Shown here: in pieces, positions 31,485 to 40,337 of the stretch
How the letters are laid out: the number at the start of each line of letters is the position of its first letter
Numbering within the stretch: the stretch's first letter is position 1
NCBI GenBank assembly: GCA_947482825.1
Contig: CANKMT010000040.1
Location: 1 to 46,563 of the forward strand
Direction: 5' to 3'
Length of the DNA: 46,563 bases
Source: Betaproteobacteria bacterium
GTDB taxonomy: Bacteria; Pseudomonadota; Gammaproteobacteria; Burkholderiales; SG8-39
Position numbers and translations under genes: made by a program
The notes under the pieces: generated by a model
What the model saw: only the letters and a program-made list of their open reading frames with translations
The model's database searches: none
Told to the model about the DNA's origin: nothing

Positions 31485-33608
31485 CTACCGGGCCTGGGCC
31501 GCGAGCCCGACACCGGACTGCAGGACACGCGCGGCATCGCCAAGGATCATGACTGCTTCGATCAGCAGGATGTCCTTGGCGTTCTCACGCGCTTTCTCGG
31601 CCGCGAGCTCGCTGGCGAGATTGCGCTCGCCGGGCTGGAGCCCGTCATCCCGGCCTGCGCTGCCGTTTGCCTTTGCCGGTCCCTTGGCAGCGTCCGCGCC
31701 GGATTCGCGGGCCGCAAGCCGGGCCTCCTGCACCGCGAGTTCCTTGCGGCGCGCCGCTTCATTCAGCGAGACCAGGTTCTTCTTGCGCAACAGCTTCGAT
31801 TCGGCGATGTCTTCCTGGAGGTATTGGAACGCCTTGTCTTTCTTCACGCGGGCCTCATGCAGTTCCAAAAGCGTGGGCAGCACGGCCCTCAGGTCTCCGG
31901 CGGGAACAAAGTCCGCCGCCTTGATCTGGGCCCAGGGAAGCGCGTTTTCGAAGGTGGATTCGCCCACGGCCTCGGCGTCGGGCGCGGTCGGGAAGAGGAT
32001 GTCGGGTATCACGCCGCGCAATTGCATCGCGCCGCCGTTGATGCGAAAGAACTGTGCGATGGTCACTTTCAGGTCGCCGAACTGGCGCTCCTTGCTCTTT
32101 GCGACCTCATCGAGGTTGATCAGGGACTGCACCGTGCCCTTGCCGTAGCTCGGCTCGCCGATGATCACGCCGCGGCCGTAGTCCTGGATCGCGGCGGCGA
32201 AAATCTCGGACGACGATGCCGAGCGCCGATTGATCAGCACCCCGAGGGGACCGTCCCACACGGCGCCGGCCCGGTCGTCGCGCCCGACGCTCACCTGCCC
32301 GTTGGCGCTGCGTTGCAGGACCACTGGTCCCTTGTCGATGAACATCCCGGCCAGATCGATCGCCTCCATCATCGAACCGCCGCCGTTGTTGCGCAGGTCG
32401 ATGAGCACTGCGTCCACCTTCTCCCTTTTCATCGCCTCGAGGTGGCGGGACACGTCGCGGGTGGCGCTGCGGTAGTCCGGGACGCCCTTGTTCCGGGCCG
32501 CGAAGTCGGTATAGAAGGTGGGAAGCGCAATCACGCCGACGCGCCGGCTGGTCTTGCCGTCCGTCATCGAGTGGATCGAGGCCTTGGCTGCGCGAGCCTC
32601 GAGGCTGATCGTCTTGCGCACGAGCGACACCAGCTTTTTCTTCCCGCCGGGCGCCACGTCCGCCGGGAGGATGTCGAGCCGGACCACCGTATCGGCCGCC
32701 CCGCGGATCAGTTCGACGGCATCGTCCACGCGCCAGCCGAGGACTTCCTTCATCGCGCCCTCCGGGCCCTGCGCGACGCCGACGATGCGATCCCCGACCT
32801 TCAGCAGCCCCGAAAGGATCGCGGGGCCCCCTGCTATCAGTTCGCGAATCGTGATGTAGTCGTCGATCTCCGTAAGCGATGCGCCGATGCCGACCAGCGA
32901 CAGCTGCATCGAAATACCGAACTCGGTCGCGGCCCGGGGCGCCATGTAGTTCGTATGCGGCTCGATGGCCATGGTGTAGGCGTTCATGAAAGTCTGGAAC
33001 GCGTCCGAGCCCTTGGCCCGGTTGACCTGCTTGGCGAGATTGTCATAGCGCTTGTCGAGCAGAGTGACGATGTCCTTGTCGTCCTTGCCGCCGAGCTTGA
33101 GGCGCAGCCAGTCGTTCTTGAGGCGCTTTCTCCACAACTCGCGCGCTTCGGCTTCGTTCTTCGGCCAGGCTTCCTTCTCCCTGGCGAACTGGTAGCTCTC
33201 GGAGGCCTGGAAGTCGAACCCTTTCCCGAGCAGCGAACGGGCGTAGGCGAATCTCTCGATGGCGCGCTGCCTGTACAGGTTGAACATCGCGAACGGAACG
33301 CCGAGGTCCTGCTTGAGGATGGCTTCTCCCAGCCGGGTCCGGTGCACCGAAAGCCGGTCGATGTCCTCCTGCACGAACAGAACCCTCTCCGGATCGAGCG
33401 ACTTGAGGTACTGGTCGAAGATCCTGGACGAAAGGGCATCGTCCAGCGGCATGGGCTTGTAGTGGCTGCGGGACAGCACCTCCGCGGCAATTCGCGCCGC
33501 CTGTGCCTCCTGCGGGGCCGGCTTCAATTCGGCGGGCGCCGCGACAGGTGCGGCAGCCTGCGCCGCGGCTGCGAGGACAAAGGCGGCCCCGGCCAGTAAC
33601 CGTTTCAT
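31485..33608 (-). CDS. prc: Tail-specific (C-terminal processing) protease, S41A family
   Basis: A 707-residue periplasmic protease. The signal peptide is MKRLLAGAAFVLAAAAQAAA. A long N-terminal domain (about 30-220) precedes a PDZ region (about 225-315, with SLVGIGASLTEIDDYITIRE and GPAILSGLLKVGDRIVGVAQ). The catalytic core has the serine within RRSASSSEIFAAAIQDYG (463-467) and the lysine K490 in GEPSYGKGTVQ. DLRNNGGGSM is the conserved substrate-cleft strand. A C-terminal domain rich in Arg/Lys/Glu follows. Prc degrades or trims proteins by their C-termini, including penicillin-binding proteins. Start ATG 33608 has AAGGAA upstream. Size matches the long Prc class of proteobacteria. Confidence 0.93.
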   Translation of the reverse strand: MKRLLAGAAFVLAAAAQAAAPVAAPAELKPAPQEAQAARIAAEVLSRSHYKPMPLDDALSSRIFDQYLKSLDPERVLFVQEDIDRLSVHRTRLGEAILKQDLGVPFAMFNLYRQRAIERFAYARSLLGKGFDFQASESYQFAREKEAWPKNEAEARELWRKRLKNDWLRLKLGGKDDKDIVTLLDKRYDNLAKQVNRAKGSDAFQTFMNAYTMAIEPHTNYMAPRAATEFGISMQLSLVGIGASLTEIDDYITIRELIAGGPAILSGLLKVGDRIVGVAQGPEGAMKEVLGWRVDDAVELIRGAADTVVRLDILPADVAPGGKKKLVSLVRKTISLEARAAKASIHSMTDGKTSRRVGVIALPTFYTDFAARNKGVPDYRSATRDVSRHLEAMKREKVDAVLIDLRNNGGGSMMEAIDLAGMFIDKGPVVLQRSANGQVSVGRDDRAGAVWDGPLGVLINRRSASSSEIFAAAIQDYGRGVIIGEPSYGKGTVQSLINLDEVAKSKERQFGDLKVTIAQFFRINGGAMQLRGVIPDILFPTAPDAEAVGESTFENALPWAQIKAADFVPAGDLRAVLPTLLELHEARVKKDKAFQYLQEDIAESKLLRKKNLVSLNEAARRKELAVQEARLAARESGADAAKGPAKANGSAGRDDGLQPGERNLASELAAEKARENAKDILLIEAVMILGDAARVLQSGVGLAAQAR

Positions 33609-33648
33609 CCGCTTTCCTTCAAGAAGCACCCAGTCGGCTCCGGATCCA

Positions 33649-34110
33649 TCAGGCCATCTCGTGCGCTTTGGCGGCTTCGGCCCACGCCTTGTTCCATTCG
33701 TTGCCGAGGAAATCCAGTTCGCGCCCGTCGGCCTGGAAGAACTTGTTCGGCAGCTGGAACATCGCCACCGACAGGTTGCCCTCCGGTCCCGCCCAGGCTT
33801 CGTGACGGCTGCCTGCGGGGCGCCAGACGAAGTTGCCCGGCGTCACCGTGCCTTCGCCGCAGACGAGCGTTCCTTCGAGGAGCCAGGTCTGTTCGATGAG
33901 GACGTGCTCGTGGTCCGGAAGCTTCGCGTTCGGCGCCATCTTCAGAAGCACGGTCAGCAATCCGGAAGCCTTGTCGACCAGCAGCGTCTTGGCTTCGATG
34001 CCGGGATACGCAGTCTTGGTCCAGGGGAGGGCGGCGACATCGACGAAGCGCGACGCCATCGGCGGCAGGTTCTGGTGCTGCGATGCATGCGGGGTTTGCG
34101 CGGTCGTCAT
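33649..34110 (-). CDS. Cupin-domain protein (ChrR-like)
   Basis: A 153-residue single-domain cupin. Metal-binding motif 1 is DHEHVLIEQTWLLEGTLVCG (H-x-H...E) and motif 2 is PGNFVWRPAGSRHEAWA. It resembles the ChrR cupin and small acetylacetone-cleaving or storage-type cupins. No function can be fixed. Start ATG 34110 has AGGAGA upstream. It is divergent from the GST gene with 86 bp between starts. Confidence 0.8.
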   Translation of the reverse strand: MTTAQTPHASQHQNLPPMASRFVDVAALPWTKTAYPGIEAKTLLVDKASGLLTVLLKMAPNAKLPDHEHVLIEQTWLLEGTLVCGEGTVTPGNFVWRPAGSRHEAWAGPEGNLSVAMFQLPNKFFQADGRELDFLGNEWNKAWAEAAKAHEMA

Positions 34111-34196
34111 TTGCTGGTCTCCTGAGGGAAGGGACTATTCTAGCGCCTGGATCCACCCCTTCCGTGCCGAATGCCAGCACCACCCGGAGTAAGGCC

Positions 34197-34829
34197 ATGT
34201 TGAAGCTGATCAGCGCGACTCCCAGCCCGTATGCGCGCAAAGTGCGCATTGCTCTGGCAGAGAAGGGCCTGCCGTTTGAACTGCTGACCGAGGTCCCCTG
34301 GGACAGCACGACGAGCACGCCTCGCTACAACCCTCTCGAAAAGCTCCCGGTACTGCTGCTGGAGGACGGATCGAGCGTTTACGAGTCGAGCTTTATCCTC
34401 CAGTACCTCGAATTGAAACATCCGCAGGTGCCGCTGGTCCCGGCGGAGCACGACAGGTGGCTTGCGGCGCGCAAGCTCGAAGTCCTATGCGACGGGGTTT
34501 GCGATGCGGTGGTCCTGTCGCTGTTCGAGAAGATGCGTCCCGGCGGCGGCAGCCCCGAATGGCTGGCGCGGCAGCGGCGCAAGGTCGAGGGCGGGGTGGC
34601 CGGGATGGCGAAGCTCGTCGGTACGCGGACCTGGGCGGTCGGGGAGAGGTTCGGGTTGGGGGACATCGCGGTCGGCACGGCGATTGGGTATCTGGGTGTG
34701 CGCTTCCCGGAATTGCCGTGGCGTGCGCTGCATCCGGACCTCGCGGTGTTCGTGGATCGGATCGGGAAGCGCCAGTCATTCCGCGACACGGTACCTGTCG
34801 CCCAGACCATCACCGACAAGGTCGTGTAG
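34197..34829 (+). CDS. Glutathione S-transferase family protein
   Basis: A 210-residue GST. The N-terminal thioredoxin-like domain has ATPSPYARKVRIALAEKGL, the cis-proline region NPLEKLPVLLLEDGSSVYES and SFILQYLE. The all-helical C-terminal domain has the N-capping motif FGLGDIAVGTAIGYL. These enzymes conjugate or isomerise electrophiles with glutathione. GGAG lies six bases before the ATG. Adjacent on the same strand is a DUF433 gene 2 bp downstream, which is probably coincidental. Confidence 0.88.
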   Translation: MLKLISATPSPYARKVRIALAEKGLPFELLTEVPWDSTTSTPRYNPLEKLPVLLLEDGSSVYESSFILQYLELKHPQVPLVPAEHDRWLAARKLEVLCDGVCDAVVLSLFEKMRPGGGSPEWLARQRRKVEGGVAGMAKLVGTRTWAVGERFGLGDIAVGTAIGYLGVRFPELPWRALHPDLAVFVDRIGKRQSFRDTVPVAQTITDKVV

Positions 34830-34831
34830 CC

Positions 34832-35122
34832 ATGACGTCCGAACAGGCATCCAAATTGCTCGCCCGCATTACGTCGGACCCGGAGAAATGCGGTGGCCAG
34901 CCGTGCATTCGCGGCATGCGCATTCGTGTGATCGACATCCTCGAGAGGCTGGCCAACAACGTACCGGCCGCGCAGATCCTCGACGATTTTCCCGACCTGG
35001 AAGGCGTTGACATCCAGGCCAGCCTTCTGTTCGCGGCCCGGCGCGCAACTTCCTCCTACTCTTGCACGACACCTTGCCGAGAGATTTGGCGTCGAAGCCA
35101 AGACATTCAAAAGGACGAAACC
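34832..35122 (+). CDS. DUF433-domain antitoxin-like protein, reading through in frame into the next gene
   Basis: From ATG 34832 the first 73 codons form a DUF433 domain: RITSDPEKCGGQPCIRGMRI, VIDILERLANNVPAAQILDD, FPDLEGVDIQASLLFAARRA. DUF433 proteins are usually 75-80 residues and are antitoxins of a PIN-like (DUF5615) toxin. Here no stop follows: the frame runs through about 24 non-homologous codons and into the HTH gene at 35123, giving a possible 195-residue fusion ending at 35419. No DUF5615 toxin is present. Either the original stop and the toxin between were deleted, or the fusion is real. The end given marks the HTH start. Confidence 0.65.
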
Positions 35123-35419
35123 ATGAGCAAGATTGCCGACAGTATCCGGCGCGGTCTTCAGGAAGCGGTGGCCTATTCCAAAGGCGAGGCGGACAAGCGC
35201 GCGTATCGCATCCACGTCCCAGAACGGATCGACGTGAAGGCGATCCGGACGAACCTTGGTATGACGCAGGATCAGTTTGCGAGCCAGTTCGGATTCAGCG
35301 TCAACACGCTGCGCCATTGGGAACAGGGTTCGCGCCGGCCCGAGGGTCCGACACGGGCATATCTCCTCGTCATTGAGCGTGCGCCCAAAGCGGTCCGGAA
35401 AGCATTGCAGGCTGCTTGA
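35123..35419 (+). CDS. XRE/HigA-type helix-turn-helix antitoxin-like protein
   Basis: A 98-residue protein starting at ATG 35123 with its own AAAGGACG ribosome site. It has the layout of HTH antitoxins that pair with RelE/HigB toxins: SIRRGLQEAVAYSKGEAD, RIHVPERIDVKAIRTNLGMT, QDQFASQFGFSVNTLRHWEQ, GSRRPEGPTRAYLLVIE and a closing PKAVRKALQAA. The toxin gene normally lies directly upstream; here that space is filled by the tail of the DUF433 frame, with at most a few residues of a lost toxin. It may be a solitary regulator. It is in the same frame as the DUF433 gene. Confidence 0.8.
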   Translation: MSKIADSIRRGLQEAVAYSKGEADKRAYRIHVPERIDVKAIRTNLGMTQDQFASQFGFSVNTLRHWEQGSRRPEGPTRAYLLVIERAPKAVRKALQAA

Positions 35420-35616
35420 CCTCCAATCGAAGTACGACCTCGAGGTCACAAGAGACGCGATGGCAGGCAATCTTGAGCGTGAGGTCGAAGTGCTGAGGCC
35501 GCTTTACGACGGGCATCGGCATTGCTGCCATTTTTTGCCTAAGGCCCGCTTCCCTATTGGCTATCCGGTCGAAATGCTGCCACTCAAGAAAAGCGAAAGA
35601 GAACGGACTCGAACTC

Positions 35617-36330
35617 TCACAACCCCATATACGCCTGCCGCACCCGGTCGTCGTGCAGCAACGATCCCCCCGTCCCCGACATCACGATCCGCCCGTTCTC
35701 CAGCACATAAGCCTGCGCAGAAATCTTGAGCGAGACCGCGACGTTCTGCTCGACCAGCAAAATCGTTATGCCCTTGGCGTTCAGCGTGCGGATGATGTGG
35801 AAGACTTCCTGCACCACCGTCGGCGCGAGGCCCAACGAAGGCTCGTCGAACATGATGAGTTCCGGCTGGCCCATGAGGCAACGGCCAATGGCGAGCATCT
35901 GCTGTTCGCCGCCGGACATCGTGCCGGCGAGCTGGTCGCGGCGTTCCGCAAGGCGAGGAAACATCGTGAATACTTCGTCCATCGTCTGCTTCGCCTTTGC
36001 GCGTGCGCGAGGCAGCAGCCCGCCCATCTCGAGGTTCTCGACCACCGAAAGGGTGGGAAAGATCTGGCGGCCTTCCGCCACCTGGCCGATGCCCTGGTTG
36101 CAGGTCGTGTACGACTCCTGGCCGGTGATCTCGTTACCCCTGAAGCGCACACGCCCGCCGCGCGGCTTTTCGATGCCGGCGATCGCGCGAATCAACGACG
36201 ATTTCCCGGCGCCGTTGGCGCCGACGATGGCTACGATCTTTCCTTCATCCACCGAAAGTGAAACCTCGGAGAGGGCCTGCGCATCGCCGTAGTAGAGGTC
36301 GAGATTCTCGATTTCGAGCAAGGCGCTCAT
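35617..36330 (-). CDS. livF: Branched-chain amino acid-type ABC transporter ATP-binding protein LivF
   Basis: A 237-residue ATPase. Walker A is GANGAGKSS, the signature is TMSGGEQQMLAIGRCLM, Walker B is LIMFDEPSLGLAP (the LivF hallmark), and VEQNV contains the H-loop position. EGRQIFPTLSVVENL is the Q-loop-side motif of LivF. The ATG (36330) overlaps the livG stop as ATGA. It is the last gene of the Liv operon. About 200 bp without a gene separate it from the convergent HTH gene. Confidence 0.92.
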   Translation of the reverse strand: MSALLEIENLDLYYGDAQALSEVSLSVDEGKIVAIVGANGAGKSSLIRAIAGIEKPRGGRVRFRGNEITGQESYTTCNQGIGQVAEGRQIFPTLSVVENLEMGGLLPRARAKAKQTMDEVFTMFPRLAERRDQLAGTMSGGEQQMLAIGRCLMGQPELIMFDEPSLGLAPTVVQEVFHIIRTLNAKGITILLVEQNVAVSLKISAQAYVLENGRIVMSGTGGSLLHDDRVRQAYMGL

Positions 36331-37055
36331 ACCTCGGTTTCCTCGCCGAGATAACACTCCAGCACCGCCGGGTCGCGCACCACATGCTGGGGCGTGCCCT
36401 GCGCGATGATCTCGCCGTGGTGGAGCACCACGATGTGCTGCGCGAGCGCCATCACGGCGCGCATCACGTGCTCGATCAGCAGGATCGTGAGGCCGTCCTT
36501 GGCATTGAGGTCGCGAAACACTTCGACCATCTGGTCGCATTCGGTCGGACGCAATCCGGCCATGACTTCGTCGAGCAGCAGCAGCGTCGGCCGCGTGGCC
36601 AGCGCCCGCGCGACTTCGAGCCGTTTGCGGTCGGGCAGGGTGAGCGACGACGCAGGCAGGTCGCGCTTGGGACCGAGGCCGAGCTTGTCGAGGATGTCGC
36701 TCGCCGCCTTGCTCGCGTCGGACAGGCGCTTCGTGCGGTTGAATGCGCCGACGATCACGTTGTCGAGCACCGAGAGCCCGGCGAAAGGCTTCACGATCTG
36801 GAATGTCCGCCCGATGCCCGCAACGCAAATCTCGTCGGGTCGCTTGCCGTCGATGCGATTGCCCTGGAAAAGGATCTCGCCCGAATCCGGCTTGAACACG
36901 CCGGCGATCATGTTGAAGCAGGTGGTCTTGCCCGCGCCGTTCGGGCCGATCAGCGCGACTAAGCCGCCCTGCGGGACTTCGAAGCCCGCATTCGAGACCG
37001 CCTTCAGGCCGCGGAACGCCTTGGAAATCTCCCGGACTTCGAGGAGCGCCGTCAT
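36327..37055 (-). CDS. livG: Branched-chain amino acid-type ABC transporter ATP-binding protein LivG
   Basis: A 242-residue ATPase. Walker A is GPNGAGKTT, FNMIAGVFKPDSGEI follows, the IGRTFQIVKPFAGLSVLDNV stretch is typical of LivG, Walker B is LLLLDEVMAGLRP, and IEHVM is the H-loop. The signature is unusual: SLTLPDRKRLEVARAL in place of LPYGxQRRLEIARAL, so the central LSGG glycines are missing. The partner LivF keeps a standard signature. The gene overlaps livM (4 bp) and livF (4 bp). Confidence 0.9.
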   Translation of the reverse strand: MTALLEVREISKAFRGLKAVSNAGFEVPQGGLVALIGPNGAGKTTCFNMIAGVFKPDSGEILFQGNRIDGKRPDEICVAGIGRTFQIVKPFAGLSVLDNVIVGAFNRTKRLSDASKAASDILDKLGLGPKRDLPASSLTLPDRKRLEVARALATRPTLLLLDEVMAGLRPTECDQMVEVFRDLNAKDGLTILLIEHVMRAVMALAQHIVVLHHGEIIAQGTPQHVVRDPAVLECYLGEETEV

Positions 37056-38023
37056 TTCGCGACTCCGATCTTCTTCGCCAGCGTCGGCCAGATGCCGTGC
37101 GGCAGGAACATCACCACCACGAGCAGCACCACGCCATAGAACACCTGCTTGATGCCGGGCACCTCGACGCCGAAGTGCGCCAGGACCTCCGTGATGCCGT
37201 CGGCAAGCATCGTCAGCACGAACGCGCCGAGAATCGGGCCGAACAGCGTGCCGATCCCGCCGATGATCGGGCCGAGGATGATCTCGATCGAGCGGCTGAT
37301 ATGGAAGATCTGCTCGGGAAACAGGTTGTTGTAGTAGAAGGCGAAGAACACGCCGGAGACCGCGGTCATGGCCGAACTGATCAGGACAGCGATCATCTTG
37401 TAGCGGAAGGTGTTGATACCCAGCGCCTGCGCGGCTTCCTCGTCCTCGCGGATCGCCTGCCAGTAGTAGCCGGCGCGGCTCTTGAGAAGCCAGGAGCACA
37501 GCGCGAGCGCGCCGGCCGTAAGCGCGAGAATCGAGTAGTAGTACATCGCCGGCGGGCCGCGGAAGTTGAATAGGTCCATCTGCTCCCTCTGCGCCACCTT
37601 GAGGAACAATCCGCCCGAGCCGCCGGTCCATTGCAGGTGATCGAACCCGATGCGCGTGAACTCGGCGAAGGCGATCGTCAGCAGTGCGAAATACACGCCG
37701 GAAATGCCGAAGCGGAAAGCGAGGAATCCGATCGCGGCGCCCATCGCCATGCACACGAGAATGGCCACCCAGATCCCGGCCCACGGGGCGATACCGAGGT
37801 TTACGAACATTGCCGCGGCCACGTAGGCGCCGACGCCTACATAGAGCGAATGCCCGAGCGAAAGTTGCCCGGCGAAGCCCATCATCACGTTCCAGGCCTG
37901 CCCGACGAACGCGAAGTAGAGGATCAGCGTCGCCACCGAGATCGCGTAGTTGCCCGCGAATGCCGGCAACAGCACGAGGACGATGCCCAGTATGGAAAGG
38001 AGGATGCGCGCGCGCTGGTTCAA
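37052..38023 (-). CDS. livM: Branched-chain amino acid-type ABC transporter permease LivM
   Basis: A 323-residue inner-membrane protein with about ten helices. Family blocks are WNVMMGFAGQLSLGHSLYVG, GVYFALLTIAFAEFTRIG, and the cytoplasmic loop AIREDEEAAQALGINTFRYK. GPIIGGIGTLFGPILGAFVL closes the conserved core. It begins at TTG 38023, overlapping the livH stop as TTGA, because no ATG is nearby and family similarity starts immediately after. Confidence 0.9.
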   Translation of the reverse strand: MNQRARILLSILGIVLVLLPAFAGNYAISVATLILYFAFVGQAWNVMMGFAGQLSLGHSLYVGVGAYVAAAMFVNLGIAPWAGIWVAILVCMAMGAAIGFLAFRFGISGVYFALLTIAFAEFTRIGFDHLQWTGGSGGLFLKVAQREQMDLFNFRGPPAMYYYSILALTAGALALCSWLLKSRAGYYWQAIREDEEAAQALGINTFRYKMIAVLISSAMTAVSGVFFAFYYNNLFPEQIFHISRSIEIILGPIIGGIGTLFGPILGAFVLTMLADGITEVLAHFGVEVPGIKQVFYGVVLLVVVMFLPHGIWPTLAKKIGVAK

Positions 38024-38892
38024 GGCTTTCTTCCCAGCAACCCCTGCGGCCGGAACAGCAGCACAAGGATCAGCAGCGCGAAGCCGAACATGCTCTTGGC
38101 CGACGGCGCGAAGAACAGCCCGGCCATCGCCTCGGAAACCCCGATCAGGATGCCGCCGAAGAGGGCCCCCGGCATCGAGCCCAGGCCGCCGATGATCACG
38201 ATCACGAAGGCGAGCAGGGTGTAGCCGGGGCCGAGCGTAGGCACGACATCGACCAGCAGGATCATCATGCAGCCGGCCACCGCCACGCAGGCCGAGCCCA
38301 GGCCGAAGGTGAGCGCGTAAAGGTGCTTCACGTTCAGGCCGACGACCTTGGCGCCCAGGTTATTGTCGGCGCAGGCGCGGATCGCCTTGCCGGTGTTGGT
38401 GTACTTGAAAAACGCGAAGAGGCCCGCGCTCGTGGCCAGTGCCATGCCTGCCGCGAGCACGCGCGCCTTGTCGAACAGGATGGGGCCGAACTCGTAGGAT
38501 TCGAGCTGGTAGTCCACCTGCACGTTGAGCGCGCTCGGCCCGAAGATCATGAGCAGCACGTTGACCATGATGATCGCCACGGCCACCAGCAGCATGAATT
38601 GCGAATGCTCCGGGCGCGTGATGAAGGGGTTGATCAGCCCCGCCTGCATCGCATAGCCGAAGCCGAAGAACACCGCGGCGACCGGAAGCACCGCAAGGAA
38701 AGGATCGAGCTTGAACGCTCCGAACAGCACCACGGCGCAATACATCGCGATCGTCATCATCTCGCCGTGCGCGAAATTCACCACCCGCACGACGCCGAAG
38801 ATGACCGACAGGCCGAGCGCCATCAGGCCGTAGACGAGGCCCGTCAACAGGCCCGCGATGACTACGTTTGCGATCAGGTCGATGGATGGCAT
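38020..38892 (-). CDS. livH: Branched-chain amino acid-type ABC transporter permease LivH
   Basis: A 290-residue permease: GLLTGLVYGLMALGLSVIFG then VVRVVNFAHGEMMTIAMY (the LivH signature FAHGE), GKAIRACADNNLGAKVVGLN (EAA loop) and VIVIIGGLGSMPGALFGGIL. It starts at ATG 38892. The ribosome site is poor (AGGCTC followed by a T run), and the 50 or so bases upstream hold two copies of an intergenic repeat that separate it from the receptor gene. Repeat insertion may have reduced coupling between receptor and permease expression. Confidence 0.9.
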   Translation of the reverse strand: MPSIDLIANVVIAGLLTGLVYGLMALGLSVIFGVVRVVNFAHGEMMTIAMYCAVVLFGAFKLDPFLAVLPVAAVFFGFGYAMQAGLINPFITRPEHSQFMLLVAVAIIMVNVLLMIFGPSALNVQVDYQLESYEFGPILFDKARVLAAGMALATSAGLFAFFKYTNTGKAIRACADNNLGAKVVGLNVKHLYALTFGLGSACVAVAGCMMILLVDVVPTLGPGYTLLAFVIVIIGGLGSMPGALFGGILIGVSEAMAGLFFAPSAKSMFGFALLILVLLFRPQGLLGRKP

Positions 38893-38920
38893 GGTAAAAA
38901 AAGAGCCTGGAAATTAACTA

Positions 38921-38963
38921 GGGTCAGACCCCATTTAACCTAATTGGGCTCTGACCCCATTTA
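38921..38963. repeat. Two copies of the GACCCCATTTA repeat between receptor and livH
   Basis: GGGTCAGACCCCATTTA (38921-38937) and GGGCTCTGACCCCATTTA (38946-38963) are direct repeats spaced 8 bp apart; the first contains the palindrome GGGTC-A-GACCC. Read on the minus strand both give TAAATGGGGTC. This is a variant of the TAAATGGGGCCAGG repeat found at 13173 and 25761-25895. It lies between the receptor stop (38989) and livH (38892). Confidence 0.75.
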
Positions 38964-38988
38964 TTGGCCGGCGCCGGCCTGGGTCCGA

Positions 38989-40230
38989 TCAGGCTTTGTA
39001 GCTCGGCATCGGGAACACCGGCTTGGCTTCCGCCGCGCTCAGCGGCAGCACCACGGTCGGCCGGCCGTTGAGGTTCTGCGCGCAGGCTGACAGGTTGCCT
39101 TCGACCTGGCCCTTGGCATTGAACTTGATCGGCCCGCCCAGCCCGACGCGGTCGGTGATGTTGGTCTGGCGGATCGCGTCGGCCAGCGTCTTCGGATCGG
39201 TGGTGCGCGCGCGCTTGAAAGCGTCCGCGGCAATGAGGATCGACTCGAACGTGTAGGCCACGTTGGTGCCGTGGAACACGAACTGCTCTTTGGGGTTCTG
39301 CTTCCTGAACGCGGCGTCGACGACCTTGGTCAGGTTCATCTTCGGGTTGAACCAGGGCGCGTTCGAGATGCAGTAGTCCGCATGCTTGCCCAGGACCTTG
39401 GCAAACTGCTCCTCGTACATGCCGGGCGACCCCGGGCTGATGATGCCCATCGGGTTCCAGCGCTGCTTGATCATCTCGCGGCGCAGGATGATCGAATCGT
39501 TGAGCCGGCACACCAGCATCAGGAAATCGGCATTCGTCGCCTTGGCCTTGGAAACCTCGACGGTCAGGTCTTTCGCGGCCGGGTCGTAGGAAATCGTTTC
39601 GACCACCTTGAATGGCAGGTTGGTGAGGTTGGGGAGGGTGGCCGAAATGCCTTTGAACATCGCCTGCCCGAAGGTGTCGTTCACGTGCATGAACACAGCG
39701 GTGCGCGGGGCCGTGTTGGTGGCGCGAAACAGGTCGCCCATGAGCGAAAGCCCGTTCCTCACCAGGTCCGGCGCAGTCGGGAAATTGCGGAACACGAACT
39801 TGTAGCCCTGCTCGGTGATCGGCGGGGCGGCCGCGATGTTGATCACGAAAGGCACGCCGCGCTGCTCGGCCACCTGCGCGATCGCCGAGGCGGCGCCGGA
39901 GTCAAACGGCCCGACCAGCACATGGGCGCCTTCCTGGATCAAGCGCTCGGCGCGCGTGCGAGCGGTATCGACGTTGGTCTCGGTATCCGCATTCATGAGC
40001 TCGATGTCGACGCCGAGCAGGTCCTTGATGACCCCGGGCGCGAGGTCCGCGCCCTTCTGGCACGACTGGCCGATGAATCCCTGGAAGCCCGAGCGCGGCA
40101 GCAGCACGCCGACCTTGAGCTTGGTGGCCTGCGCGCGCGCAATGCCGAAGGGCGACAGCGCGGCGAGCGTGCCGCTCGCGGCAAGGGCCGCATTGAACTG
40201 GCGGCGAGTGAAACCGTGGCGTTCGGACAT
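38989..40230 (-). CDS. ABC transporter substrate-binding protein, LivJ/LivK (Peripla_BP_6) family, Tat signal
   Basis: A 413-residue receptor. The N-terminus carries a twin-arginine motif, HGFTRRQFNAALAASGTLAA, with cleavage after ARAQ. The mature protein has the type I two-lobe fold: KVGVLLPRSGFQGFIGQSCQ, GAHVLVGPFDSGAASAIAQV, FKVVETISYDPAAKDLTVEV. ABC receptors of this class in catabolic clusters bind aromatic acids as often as amino acids. GGAGGAG precedes the ATG. It leads the livHMGF genes and is divergent from a MarR gene that starts a feruloyl-CoA synthase operon. In Rhodopseudomonas a similar layout serves p-coumarate uptake, so a hydroxycinnamate ligand is inferred. Confidence 0.88.
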   Translation of the reverse strand: MSERHGFTRRQFNAALAASGTLAALSPFGIARAQATKLKVGVLLPRSGFQGFIGQSCQKGADLAPGVIKDLLGVDIELMNADTETNVDTARTRAERLIQEGAHVLVGPFDSGAASAIAQVAEQRGVPFVINIAAAPPITEQGYKFVFRNFPTAPDLVRNGLSLMGDLFRATNTAPRTAVFMHVNDTFGQAMFKGISATLPNLTNLPFKVVETISYDPAAKDLTVEVSKAKATNADFLMLVCRLNDSIILRREMIKQRWNPMGIISPGSPGMYEEQFAKVLGKHADYCISNAPWFNPKMNLTKVVDAAFRKQNPKEQFVFHGTNVAYTFESILIAADAFKRARTTDPKTLADAIRQTNITDRVGLGGPIKFNAKGQVEGNLSACAQNLNGRPTVVLPLSAAEAKPVFPMPSYKA

Positions 40231-40337
40231 GACTCCTCCTGTGGGTGTGCGGACGTATTGTCGCCGCTTTTTTGTCGGTCGCTCATGTTGCGCTGCGGAA
40301 TTCCGGGGCCGCTGCGAAACTCGTCGGGCTTCGATTG

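Noticed and set aside
31302-33599. 765-codon open frame on the plus strand
   Set aside because: It is antisense to the tail-specific protease, which has signal peptide, PDZ and catalytic Ser/Lys motifs; the plus frame shows no family and is an effect of high GC codon bias.
35601-35620. tRNA T-arm-like sequence (TTCGAGTCC on the minus strand)
   Set aside because: The flanking bases do not form a T stem, and no anticodon arm or acceptor stem is present; chance similarity at the end of livF.
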